From positions 310,001-374,000 of the forward strand of contig JANVFP010000041.1 in NCBI GenBank assembly GCA_027919835.1: a DNA stretch of 64,000 nt. Reading direction: 5' to 3'. This stretch comes from Lentinula raphanica. Taxonomy: Eukaryota; Basidiomycota; Agaricomycetes; Agaricales; Omphalotaceae. Below the pieces are notes generated by a model. The model was not told the origin of the DNA and did no database searches. It was given only the letters and a program-made list of their open reading frames with translations. Both the position numbers and the translations under genes were made by a program. Of the stretch, positions 23,508 to 35,181 are shown piece by piece. Positions within the stretch are counted from its first letter, which is position 1. Each line of letters opens with the position of its first letter.

Positions 23508-25904
23508 TTATTGTACACTGAAAACCTCCGTATGCAACCCAACTCCACCTAGCTCAATCCCCTTCAGCAGACTTAGTTTCGCGACCGCATTGGATGCCTC
23601 CCTCGTCAAACTTCCCGGTCCACTCGCACAAACAGCAATACCCCCTCCTAGTCCAACCCATTGCAACTTTGCGGAAGCATCTGCTAGAGCAGGACAAGCC
23701 TCCGGGTCGCGCACCAGATGATTCCGGGGTACTTCCTTAATCTCAAGATCATCACTCACAGACGATGCTGACGAGTCCAACTGAGCAGCCTTCTTCTCCG
23801 CATCATCACTCCCACCACATGCCGATCCACATGTACATTTCACGTCCTCGTCATCACTTCCACCTGCACAACAGCATTCACCCTTCTTCACCGGTGGCGT
23901 TGTCAAATCCAACAGAATCTTCGACGTATCCGGTCTCTGTGCGAGCATCAGCACATCCGAGTTCGGAATCGAAGGAACTGCCTCGGGATTGCACAGACAT
24001 GTCACATAGACGGAGATGTGAAGATCCAAATCCGGGCAGTCAGCGACGACGTTAGCGATTGGGAGGATGAGGGAGGTGAACCAGTTGATTCCGGCATAGG
24101 AGCGGAGACACCATACGAACTCGATTCGGCGGGTACGTTCATTGTTCGGTCGACCGAGACGAGCACAACGGCCTACGATGTCATCCAGGACACCGATGGT
24201 GAACGTGGCACCGCTTCCGCCAGCAATGAGGAGGACAGTCTCGTATTGGCCCAAGTCGAGAGAGCATCCGCCATACGGGCCATCGAGCATGATTTGGACA
24301 GGAACCTCAGGAAGAAGTGCGGGTTGGTCCGAGATGGAAGACTGATCGTCATTTGAAATCGCTTTCTTCTTCTTCTCGACCACCCACATAGCGTTTTGTG
24401 CTAATACAGTTTTGCCTTCCACATCAGCGTAAGTATTCAAAGCCCGAGTCCAATCACCAGTAACTCGAGCACCGAGAATAATTCCTCGGCCACTTTCGGA
24501 AGAGGAAGGTGCTGCGAGGCAGGTGACATTCGTAGGCGCGTTCATAATTGTGAGTGGGTGGCTTTCGAACACACGTCCGGAGAAGAATACTCGCAGACGA
24601 ACGTGTTGTCCTGCGATCCAATTCGTGTCACAGTTTTGTACCCGAATCTGTATCAATAGTTGCGCTTAGACAAAAGCAAAGAAAAGAAACGAATCCATTG
24701 ACGGACCAAAGTCATGTTAGAATCCACTGCGGTCAAAGTAGCATCTTTGATTCTGACACGTAGCATTCGCATCAGCATATCCGCAGCGTAGAAGGCCAAT
24801 GGAGGGAATATCCAAGGGGTAGCATATATGGTATGGTAGCAGATCGTTATGAAGAACGCTACGAAACCCAGGACGCTGCAAAAAGGAGATAAGACAGGGT
24901 TTGTCAATAACCACACAAATTGCGCATAAAACAAAATAACTTACTGCACGACCCAGAAGAAATCCCAAAACCACTTCCTAACCGGCCGCAAACTCGTCAA
25001 CACTATACCACACAGAACACCCAGTGCTGCCACTCCGCTCGTCTCTTTCTGCGCACCGATAATCTGGATATTGTACTGCAGATGATTGCGGATCCACAAT
25101 GAACCGTGGACGACAGCTCCGAGGAAAAGACATCGTCCGGACCAGCGATGAATGTAGTTGAGTTTTTCGTAACCGTGGCCTGGTCCAAGGAGGAGAGAGA
25201 CGATGGAGTTCTTCGTGGAGAACAGGAAGACGACTGGTAGTTGGGCGAGGGCGAGGAAACCTGTATAATGGTTGATATGAGTATGATTGATACAGATGAT
25301 CAGGATGTGCATGCAGACCTGCGCGATTGGAGTTGTTGACTAGCTGAGAGTCCATGATGATACAGATGAGAACGATGACCAGATATGCAAGGATAACAAA
25401 AACTACCAGATCCTCAATATGGGCGATTTCGGCGAGTAGATGAGAACTCACTCTGTCCAGCATTCAATCCCAAACCGGGCAACGACCACAAGGCAACAGA
25501 TCGCATAGCAGAGATAATCCCTTCAGCTGTCCTCATCAGTGTCGACGTAGACGAGTACGACTTCCTCGTCGAATTCTTCTTCGATGTTGTTGTCGACGTT
25601 CTTCTGCTATCTATAACTTCATACTTTCCGCTTCTTTCCCAGTCTTCCTTGATGCCAAAGAAGCCCGTGAACGCTCGACCAGCACGGATGGATCTCACGA
25701 GTCGAGGAGCAGCAAAGAGCAACGATGCACCGAGACAAGAAGCCCAGATTATCGAGAATTTCGTTTGCCATTCGGGGTCGATGAGATAGGAGCTGGAAGG
25801 TTGGAGACAAATATTAGGCAGAATTTTCGAGAAAAGACAACGAGATTAGCGTACTTGTAGACCTGCAATGCCGCAGGAACTGAAGGTGCGGTTCCATGGC
25901 TCAT
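23508..25904 (-). CDS. Plasma-membrane ferric/cupric reductase (FRE family)
   Basis: Transfers electrons from NADPH through FAD and two hemes to extracellular Fe(III) or Cu(II). The start is ATG at 25904 ('MSHGTAPSVPA', a short first exon). Several transmembrane segments follow, with heme-ligand His pairs in 'HRWSGR' and 'VVHGSLW', and in 'FWVVH' (codon completed across an intron) and 'CYHTIY'. The last long exon carries FAD-binding 'HPLTI' and NADPH-binding 'GPYGG' and 'GGSGATF', ending near 'CASGPGS'. A Cys-rich insert with 'GECCCAGG' and 'CTCGSACGG' lies before the last NAD-binding segment. It lies head-to-tail with the Ctr gene. Fe versus Cu preference cannot be told. Confidence 0.88.
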
Positions 25905-26272
25905 GATGACTGTAAGATAGTAGGATCAGTCGTGAGCGTTAGTTCTCGTGCGTGGTGTCGTGAGGCCCTTTATTGCTGGATGTTGAGCAACAAAAGGTGG
26001 CCTTGATATAGCGGTACAAAGGTCGTAGCACACGGTTAAGTGTGTCAGAGAGAGATCATTGGAGATAAATCAAGAGAAACGATAGAAACGGTCTAGTGAC
26101 CAAAACGGGATGGGAAGAAAAACTTTTTGTCCCACTGCTCTTAGCAAATCAGAAACTCAATATTCGTCTCTGGAGACCAGCACTCGCATTTTCTAATCTT
26201 GAGCTGCGGAGAATAATCCAAAGTGTATTCATAGCAACGATTAAAAAAAGTACAATCATGAAAATGTATTCG
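25905..26272. other. Spacer between the copper transporter and the reductase
   Basis: About 370 bases holding the reductase promoter and the Ctr 3' region. No clear copper-response motif was identified by eye. Confidence 0.5.
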
Positions 26273-27010
26273 TCAATGCAACGTAGTGCCAGCATGAGCA
26301 TATCGTCCAAACAGAGTCTCTCCTACTCCAAGTCCAACAACAAGGGAAATGATAAATCCCAACTGGAAAGTCCTGTGTGCGATACATATCATGAGCACCA
26401 TGTTACTCTTTGACGAGATTCGTATGAACCTACATGACAGCTAACATGAACGCAAAGCTCAAAGCAGCTTGACCTGCATGCATGATACCTCGCACGATAT
26501 CATGTGCAGGTATGAAGGGCGGGGCCCGTCTCATAAGCAGGACATTGCCCAACGTCGATGGAGGCACGATCTTTGCTTTGTCCGAGTTCGTATTCGCATT
26601 CAGCCTATTCGCATATGCTATCTGTGCCCTATACACCGATTCTGAATGAGTACCATCCCAGTCAAACCGTGTACAAAATCTGATCCTCACCGTTTCGCCC
26701 AATGGACTTCCATCATCGCTCTACAAGCCGCGATCCATCTATCGACGAGAGCCAGTATGAACAATCCGACACAAGCACCGAACATGGCACCAGGTCCTTG
26801 TGGTACCCAGCCTTGGAACCATAGGATATCGCCGCCGATGGTGAAGTGCAGATAAGTGAGCATGTTTCCTGATGCGAGATCCATCGAGCCGTCCATGGAC
26901 ATGATCATCCCGTTCGAGTCTCGAGCTTGCATATTCGTAGATTGGTTGGGCTGTGCTAAGATTGGGGCAAGTACGAAGGACAGGGCAACGACAGAAAGAT
27001 AGCGTTGCAT
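26273..27010 (-). CDS. Ctr-family copper transporter
   Basis: Three exons (27010-26691, 26604-26434, 26372-26273) with GT-AG introns of 86 and 61 nt give an in-frame 196-residue protein. A signal peptide ('MQRYLSVVALSF') is followed by a Met-rich ectodomain ('MIMSMDGSMD'), the first membrane segment after 'LHFTIGGDILWF', a second with 'FMLAVM' and a third with the G-x3-G-type helix packing motif in 'GLGVGETLFG'. Ctr proteins form trimers that import Cu(I). It is transcribed toward the ferric/cupric reductase 370 bp downstream, a sensible pair since Ctr needs reduced copper. Confidence 0.88.
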
Positions 27011-28511
27011 GGTCGAAGACGTGAGTGAGGTGAGGATATCCTTGCGAATGGAATGAAGAGCCTTCTGACTGTGAAGGTCCAAGGACAAGATGTACAACGG
27101 ATGATACAAATCCCACGAGATTTGGAGGCGTGAGAATTCACTGCCCTCGGCCGAAGATGCCGCGTCTGTGTCGTACAACAGTCAGCCCTTTCTTCAGTTT
27201 TTCGTAACACATATCGTTTCAAAATAACACAACTCAAGCCAAAAATATCCAGAAAACCCCTTCGAGCAAGTTTGTTTCGGCCTATCATGACCTCCTTTGT
27301 AGAAATCGCTGGACCGAAATCTGCGAGGTCCCATCCGTCCGTATGACCTTGCGATGACAACGACGTGCCGACCGACGGCAGTGTTACTCGGGGAAATGCT
27401 CGGGAACTTTCCAACGGTGGCTGAGCTCGATGTCGTGAAAGAGACGACGAAAGCGGTAGAGGAAGACGTGATACGTGGGTAACGGGCGAGATATAGGGTT
27501 CATGCAACATGATTGCAAACGTCGGTAGACAGATGGGTGGAAGGCAACGCAATGCAATGATCAACGTGGCCGACCTAGATGAAAAAAAGTTCGATGAGTG
27601 TTGAAGTGGTGAAAGAGTAAGAAACGATGATGATTGAAAACGAAAGATGCAAAAAGGCCAGCCAACGACCACACCTCCAAAAGGAAAGTTGAGAAAAGCC
27701 GACAGAGGAAGGGAAGATAGACACAAAGAGATGATGGATTGGAAGGAATCCTCAAACAGATTTGCCTGATGTACGAAACAGGATCGACAGTGACGGAAGT
27801 GGCGATAGCGAAATAAGAGCATCTGTATAACCTAGGAAGAAACGAGAACTCACCGAGCGTATGAAGGGAAGGATGTCTGCTTGTATACAAACTTCGAAGA
27901 CTAGTCCTACTCAGAAGGGATGATCAGAGGATGATTCGTAACATATCTGAAGAGAGACAAACCAGAAAGGAACCTTCACAGCGCTAAATCTGGACTCGAC
28001 AGCATTGAGGAAAGACGGTCACTAGCAACCTAACTAGCTAGGGGAGCCGAGAAGAGTGGAAGAAAAGAGAAGAACAGCCAAGACGGAGAGCAGGTACAAG
28101 CATTTACTGTGGTGGTGAGAGTTACGGTCTACCCGGGGGAAATAGGCTGGGGCCGAATGTTGAAGTGTATTTGAGATGTGTTTGAGGCAATTTGGCGAAA
28201 TGGTCCGTGCGCACTGAGAGGCAATTTTGCCTCGAGCGCTTGTACGGCGCTTGTACACATCCCTCCTTTGATTCCTTCGATTCCTTCGATAGGCAGATAA
28301 TTGCTCTCCCCCTCGCAGCGAATTCAAAAGAACGGCATAGCATTCGAGCAGTAGAGAAGAGTAATAGCTCAAAGTACAGATTGTAAGAAGGCAACAGGAT
28401 GTGTACATTGTACATGAACAGCAGCCATTCGAAAGAGGCCGCGGTCGAGGCTTGTCCATACACCGTCCTACAAGCCACCAAGCTTCAAGCTTCAAAACTC
28501 GCCCCACCTTA
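27011..28511. other. Long intergenic region with no recognised gene
   Basis: Contains an 867-base minus-strand open frame (26956-27822) that overlaps the Ctr start and is Ser/Leu/Arg-rich without family features. Strand composition is purine-skewed on +. It probably carries the Ctr leader and regulatory DNA. Confidence 0.4.
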
Positions 28512-29922
28512 CTAGGAACCAAGGTAAGGCAAGTTCCAGGTCCAAACCAACTCGACCTTGAGACCGAGCGAGTCTCGAGATTTCCAAAGACGCGTCACGA
28601 AGTTGGATACTATGGTTTGCCTGATATTTATGATCGTGGGGGTGGGAGTGGGGGTGGCGTGAATGTTGCTTTGTATTCGCACATCGCGCGACAGAATTTC
28701 ATCTACATAGGACGTCAGCTTCATCGCCCCTCTGAGTCTGAGATGGCGGCATTTCGGACTGCATATGCTTACCATCTCCTCCTTGGGCGCATCTTTCTCG
28801 ACGAAAGCATAGTCCGACCAACCTGTGAGTAATACTGATGTTATTTGACCATCAGATATAGCGACGAGTGTTCTTCCGTCCAGCAACGGGGACCCCCTAT
28901 GGACAGACAGTTAAGCTGGACACGCGAAAAAAATGGAACAGCTCGCGTACGTATACAGAACGCCGTATTCCTTGGCAATGCGGACAGCCTCTTCACAAGC
29001 CATATCTTCCAGTGCCTTCTGCAAAGAAAATTGCTTCGACGAATCGGCTTTGTTATAGAAATCGATGTCCTGTAACGGTTTACCAGCCTTGCCATATATG
29101 ATCATAGCAGCTGCCCCGGAGGGCAAATGTCCAGCTTCAAGCAGCTGATTCGTGTGCTTGAGAACGTTGACTTGATGGTACACCGCATCCGCTAAGACAG
29201 GCTGAGAGGAGGCAGAAGGATGAGATCTAGGGACCGCTCTCATGACCAGCAATGTCATATCTTGACCCTCGTGTACTTTCTTATCATGATCCTGGTAACG
29301 TGAAATTTGCATCGAGCCTGCGACACCGCGATTTTTAGGAAGGAGGAATACAGGACCGTAGTCCGCCGGTTTGATATCAATGAGGGTATCTGGTAGTAAT
29401 GGGGCCCGGGAATCAATCATATGTCTATGAATGAATGAATGAATTATACACGGCTCCACCACACTGGTGGGGTCTATGTGTACCGAGATTTTGAGAGCCA
29501 GTGCTACCTACCAAAGACTTTACGATCCGGTTCACGATACCACGACGGAATCCTGGGACCCCTGTGAATGGTATTATCTCCTAGTATTTAGGATATCCGA
29601 TAGTCTGAGTCATACCAATCTGACCAATGCTTGTCCTGCCAAAGCTCACCGCCATCTCCCAGTACCCAGTGCTATGAAAGATAGCCTGAGTCAGTACGAA
29701 GGTTGTTTTTTTGACATAGCTTTCTGAAAGAGGATGTGGAATATGCTAAAGTGACGATAGTAAAGCAGAAAAAGACTCAACAGGAGGTTTCGGTTCGCCG
29801 TACGAATAGTATGTCACTGTGAACTTATGATCTTCCGAGTCGTCCATAGGTCTCGGAACTGGCACAGCATACGCCAGAAGAAGAAGATGAGCATACACAG
29901 CGTAGGAAGGGAAGAGTATCAT
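28512..29922 (-). CDS. Secreted hypothetical protein (exon structure partly unresolved)
   Basis: ATG at 29922 opens a good signal peptide ('MILFPSYAVYAHLLLLAYAV') followed by 'DHKFTVTYYSYGE'. A long exon (about 29446-28960) encodes 'DIKPADYGPVFLL', 'DMTLLVMRAVP' and 'ALEDMACEEAVRIAKEYGVLYT'. Another segment (28830-28700) reads 'WSDYAFVEKDAPKEEM'. No domain was recognised. Joins between the first exon and 29446, and between 28960 and 28830, could not be settled because candidate splice sites leave the wrong phase. The 3' end is uncertain. The coding signal is reasonable; function unknown. Confidence 0.5.
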
Positions 29923-30501
29923 GGTAAATTGACCACCAGAGTTCTATCTGACCAGCAGAGAGAATGAGAATAAGGAAGAGAGAATGAGGGAATAGAACAG
30001 GGCGGCTCAAATATCTTATATACCGTTGTCATGTCGTATAAGATGTTTCTCTGATCAGTAGTATGCGATGGTTGAGAATCAAGCACCCCTGCTCGAATGA
30101 TACATAACAGAGTCATTAGGGTCGTTTTGGGGTACATCACAGATCCAGAGCGAGCACAGGCGAGCACTGACTCAGTACTGAACGTGAACAGCGAACACGT
30201 TAGAGTGATCGTTCAACCTAGTACCCTCGGACGGCTAACCCACCCAAGCTGCGGAAGCTCAGAACTCCCTACAAACAGAGATCGCAAAAGCAGACGATCT
30301 AGAAGAAGTGAAGAAAAGAAACCAGGGGAATGGCAAGAAAATCGCGTGCGTCATACATACATTATGTTATGTATTCCATTGACGACCATGATGTGAAGTG
30401 AAGAAGTAACAAGTTATTAGGCAGAATTTGAACAGCCCTGGCAGTAACCAAGTCGAGGTATGTATGAGGCTGTACGAGGCTGTACGAGGGGCCCGGGCGT
30501 A
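29923..30501. other. Intergenic
   Basis: No gene recognised. A short duplicated 'ggctgtacga' lies at about 30468-30488. Confidence 0.5.
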
Positions 30502-32660
30502 TCAAGTATGATAAGGAAACTCGAGCACTTTTCCAATCATAGTCTTCTCTTCAAATCGTTGATCGTCCCAAGCTTTCTCCCGAAAGTGGGACTCAAGGCC
30601 GCTTGATCGATCCGCTTCTTGCGCGTCCTTCAAGCACTTTGCACGTCCGAAATCGATCAGACGGAAGCGTCTGTCGTTGGCGGACCTCATCAAAGGGAAA
30701 TCGGCATGGTCACCATGCTGCATGACGATGTTCCTAGGCCAGAAAGAACCCTGGGTCCATCCGTGATAATGTAGGCGTAACACGAGAGCGGCGCATTCTT
30801 GTCTAATAATTGGACTTGTTAGTTGGTTCTATGTGGAAGACATAGCATAACATACCTGTCATCGAAGTCGAGCTTTTCAGGTTCAATAGGTTTACCACAA
30901 TCTTCAAGCAAAAGGAGAGGGCTGAAGTACTCGTTCGAATTCGAGCTACCTTCTTTTGTATAGTAACCGTAGAATGTCGGTGTGATTGCACCCATAGGCG
31001 TAGGATCATGAAGAGGGTTTGCTAGCGTGTATCCAGTCCAGTGTTGGGAGAATTGCATACCGAAGCGCTGATAATTAACAGCTTCCTCTTTCAAATGATT
31101 GTCGCCACGTAGCGAGAGCTTGGCCACTACGGACACCTGAGCTGTAGGAGGAGGGGTTCCCGGAAGCGAACCACCGACAGAACTTTGCACAAGATGCGCG
31201 CACGGCGGAGGCATCGTTGAAGCTGGGTCGTACCACGGGACAGTAGTAATGTGGATGGTATCCATCGAACCCGAATACTCAACGTAAGTTGTCAATTTCT
31301 CATCCTCGAGCGTATGCGTCAATTCTTCATTGATAGCCTGCGCTCGATACTTGTCGAGTTCAGCGAAGTCAAAGTCAAACTTGTTGAAAGCAACACTGAT
31401 TTTGGGTGTGTGTTCTTCCTTTACGTTCAGAGTACCAGGAGAACGAGAATGACAGCTTTTCTTGACATCAGGGGGGTCTTGGTCTTGGATAAATTGTCTA
31501 GCGGCTTCCTCCACACAGGTTTTGCAGATCGTAGGCTTTGAAAACATAGCACGAGGCAAGTCCCATTCTGCACGGTAAACACGTGAGTGACTGCCATAAC
31601 CGACAACGTGAGCAGGAGAGAGAAACAGATGCGCTTCGGGAACAAAGATTGGTGGTGGTGGAGGTGGTGGAACCGTGACCTTGTACGCATTACCGGGAAC
31701 AGCACCCACTTTGTGCTCAGCGGCGTCACACTCAACGCTTGGAGAGAATAATGTCGCGATGACGACGGGTGCGGAGTTCTTCGTTTGCTCTTCAATCCTG
31801 GCCCGTGCAGTATCGATTGTCGCATTGATCGAGTCGACAGTAAGATTGAGCTTATACCTATGAGTGACATCGTCGACCGAAGTCCAATCAACGTGGTTAT
31901 CTTCAGGCCTCCTAGCATGGAGCAGACGAAAAGGATCGTGTACAATCAGCGTTTCAGGAAGCAGATGAAAAGGGATCTGCGATTGAAGGCTAGGGGGATT
32001 GGACGAAAAGGGGATCAAAGGCCAAGGATGAGGATAATTGTCGTAGTCAAAAGGTAGCACAGGCTACAATCGTTATCAATCGGTAATCGAATGGCTTAAA
32101 CTAGGCTTGGGACATACCTCCTCATGATCATCGTTCTCTGGTTCCGGATATCGAGAGGTGCCACAGGAGCCCATCATCACAAGCAGATCTCTCGCGCTGA
32201 TTATCTCCATGAGATCGGCTGCGTGTCTAATCCGTGGCGGTTCTTCCGACTCGGCCCATATCATCTCATCCTTCGCGTATTCTGTTTCTCCATTAGCTTT
32301 CATCCAAGCAGAAAGTCTGCTGCTAGTAGAGATCGTATGGAGGAACGGCGCCATTTCGTCCGTCCCTCTCGCGAAACAGAAAAAGTCAGACAAACGTTCC
32401 CCCCAAAGATGAGTGCTAGATGGCGTCGCGTGTCCTGGAGGGAGCATGCTGATTACAGCGCCATTTGGAGCTCGAGGCCACCGACGCACGACTACACGTC
32501 GATTCCTCGAGAATTTTGATGAAGCATCACCGAGGTCTTTCCCCCAGAGTTTCTTGTATAGATCCAGTTGCCACTGGTACTCGAGGTTCTTGTTGAACAT
32601 TTTGTCAAATGTTCCCATCCGAGAATGTTCGAAAGGATCTTGTTCATGTTGAGAAGGCAT
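30502..32660 (-). CDS. Protein-kinase-like protein with altered catalytic loop
   Basis: Exons 32660-32118, 32063-30856 and 30802-30502 join in frame to 683 residues. The first about 180 residues have no recognised domain. A Pro-rich stretch ('PPPPPPPIF') precedes a glycine-loop-like 'GYGSHSRVYRAEW'. 'VVAKLSLRGD' supplies the lysine. In the C-lobe the expected HGD/HRD region reads 'GWTQGSFWPRNIVM' (Asp replaced by Ser, Asn kept), while 'LIDFGRAK' keeps the DFG motif. The layout resembles the large basidiomycete families of atypical kinase-like proteins. Activity is doubtful; a pseudokinase or other phosphotransfer role is possible. Confidence 0.75.
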
Positions 32661-33012
32661 TTAGTCGAGTAGACTGAGTTTCTTCGCGATCGTGCTTCGA
32701 AGTCTGTGGGACAAGTGATAGAACAGAAGAAAGAGGTTGTGTGGCGTTTGGGGGGTCTCCTACACGCTTTATTGGGAGGTGTGACATGGTGTAACCTTAC
32801 ACGTGCACTGTGACCTGTTGTGACGGACACGCGTTCATCAAAACAGCTCAAAACAGTGACGGTGTTCAATGTTCATATGTTCAATTGCCGATTTCATGTG
32901 CAGTCGAGCGATTCGTGGTTCTGTTATATCCTCAAAGATTCAACGTTACAAGCAGTGCTTAGGACCACCACGGTCCACTTCTGACAGTTAACAATCTCTC
33001 TCAAAGTTCTCT
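32661..33012. other. Intergenic
   Basis: No gene seen. Holds the kinase-like gene promoter and the xylanase 3' region. Confidence 0.5.
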
Positions 33013-34698
33013 TCACGAAGTGAAGCCCGCAATTATACCATCATACGCCGGTTTCATTTCAAGGTTCTGCAGAAAAGGAGAGGGGAGGAGGAAAATGATC
33101 AGGACTCATGTTCTCCACATACAAACACCCACTCACCTCGTCCCACGGGTCAGCGTCACCTTGTCCGGCGAAGGTACCTGGGACCCAAGAGTACTATGAG
33201 AGTTTTGAGTGGAGTTCTTGAGAGTACGAATCAAGATCACTCACTTTGTCGGTACTAGTAGCAGAAGCAGACATCGCGGCATGTCAGTTGTAATCGTTCC
33301 AGAATCATGAAAATCATCACTTACTATTCCCAAACCGTGACCTACAAGGCACCAACCGTCAACATTCACCATCAAAGAAAGCCAAGAGAGAAACTAGAGC
33401 AACACATACCCCTACGCAATCCGGCACAGCTGTACATGCAGAGATGACAGTCTGATAATCCGTCTGCTGTTGTGCAAGCAACGCATCTGTCTCAGGAAGC
33501 GTCATACGAATATCCAACTCGGTCACCGCAACTTCCACTCCAAGCGCAGTGAATGCCTCCATCTGCGCTTGAAGCGTCGTGGGGATTTCACCAAGAATAA
33601 AATGGCTTTCCAGACCGATACCGTCGATAGGGATCCCACGGGCCTTGAGATCCGAGACGAGGTTCGCCATCGCGGTGGCTTTGGCACCTTCGCCTTCAAT
33701 ACCGAAGTCGTTGATCTATTTCCGAGCGAGTGAGTGAATGGGTACATTCACATTCGATCTCGTTATGTGCAAAAATACGCACGTAGAGTTTTGCATTAGG
33801 GTCAGCTGCTTGTGCAGCCTGGAGAGCCAAGTCAATGTAGGAAGAGCCTATGGTTTCAAAGAACACGTTCGACGCGAAGGTCCCATCATCGTTGAACGGT
33901 TCTGCAGACATGATCGGTTGGGCGAAAGGGCGGAAGACTAAAGAGCTTCTCATCTCTCACCATTGACAACGTCCCAGCTATCTGTGAGAGAGATTTAGAA
34001 GTAATCAATCACTGAAGCAAACTTATACGTACAACTGAAAACGAAATTTCAGTAAAATAGAACGCTGAGGGATGCTGAAATGGTACTTACATGTCACCCT
34101 TATAGTGCCCTATAACGGTACTGACATGGTTTTGCATAACGCTGATTAGTGTCGCGTTATCGAATCCACTATCCGAAACCCATGACGGTAGCTGACTTCC
34201 CCATACGGTGTTGTGGCCTGGGAGAAAACAACCACTCAGATCGAGGATCGAACACGAACTGCGGGAGAACTAACCTCGCATGAGTTGGCCATTGGCCTGC
34301 GCAAGTGCGACGATGGCATCACCATTGGTGAAAGTAAAAACGCCTTGCTCAGGCTCCGTGGCATCCTACAGAAAGGATCATTACAAGTACGAACCCATGA
34401 ATCTCATTCTACTTACCCATTTCATGGCATTTTCTGGACTAAGTTGACCAAACAGCGTATTATCACTCAATATCGCTTTGTAAGTTGCATCTTCGTTGAG
34501 GAACGGGTTGTCCGTTGCTGATCCAAAGTATAGTTTTCCTGCTGCCTTGGCCACGGTGTTCGAGCGGGCAGTGGAAGTTGCGGCGCGTGCTTTCGCAGTG
34601 ACAGTTCCACTGGTGTTCTCCGCTTGTGGAAGGGCACATGTTAGTGTAATCCACGCTAGGAGAGAGACGAAAGTAGATTGGAAGACGAAGGATTTCAT
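33013..34698 (-). CDS. Endo-1,4-beta-xylanase, glycoside hydrolase family 10
   Basis: Cleaves internal beta-1,4 bonds of xylan; secreted. A signal peptide ('[19 protein letters not shown]') is followed by a short Ser/Thr/Ala linker with no CBM1. The GH10 barrel shows 'GSATDNP', 'SPENAMKW', '[13 protein letters not shown]', the acid/base Glu in 'WDVVNEPF', 'INDFGIEG', the nucleophile Glu in '[10 protein letters not shown]' and C-terminal '[12 protein letters not shown]'. It has about nine or ten short exons (first ones 34698-34417, 34365-34275, 34217-34091), with stop at 33013-33015. The join just before 'SWDVVNE' appears to need a tiny exon near 34031-34036. Points to a plant-biomass-degrading lifestyle. 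Confidence 0.92.
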
Positions 34699-35181
34699 TC
34701 CTGATATTAGCGATGTTTCGTTGGATCGGAAGCAGAGGGCTGTAACCTGAGGAACCTCTGTTTCTAGACGACTCTTAAGTATGCAAACTCGAGCGGCGTA
34801 ATAACGGAAGTATCATAGCTGATTTAACCAGCCCTCGTGGAGACATACGCGGCCCATGCACTACCGTGGTCGCCTTCAAAGAACCTAGACACATGCACAA
34901 TACACTATAATGCTGTTTCGTTCTTGATGGGAACGACTTCCTCGCAACGGTATACGAACGGAGAAAAGAGCGCCATTGGATTGATCCTGGATCTGCACTA
35001 GCACCGAATCACAGTTCGATGTTCCAAGTTTGGCTTTGTGGGCACACAAGATCACCAGATTATAGAACGCCAGTGTCGTACCAGTGGTATTTTTGAATTA
35101 CTGAAGCTGTTCTTAGGAACAGGTGGCACCTTTAACAGAAGGTTAACAAAATGAGATGATATCATGAACCCAACACGCACT
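34699..35181. other. Intergenic
   Basis: Promoter region of the xylanase gene and 3' region of ARV1. No further gene seen. Confidence 0.5.

Noticed and set aside
26956..27822. 288-codon minus-strand open frame overlapping the Ctr start
   Set aside because: It overlaps the well-supported Ctr first exon, has low-complexity Ser/Leu/Arg content and no family signature.
28401..28832. 143-codon + strand frame
   Set aside because: Appears to be the antisense of the better-supported secreted-protein exon region.
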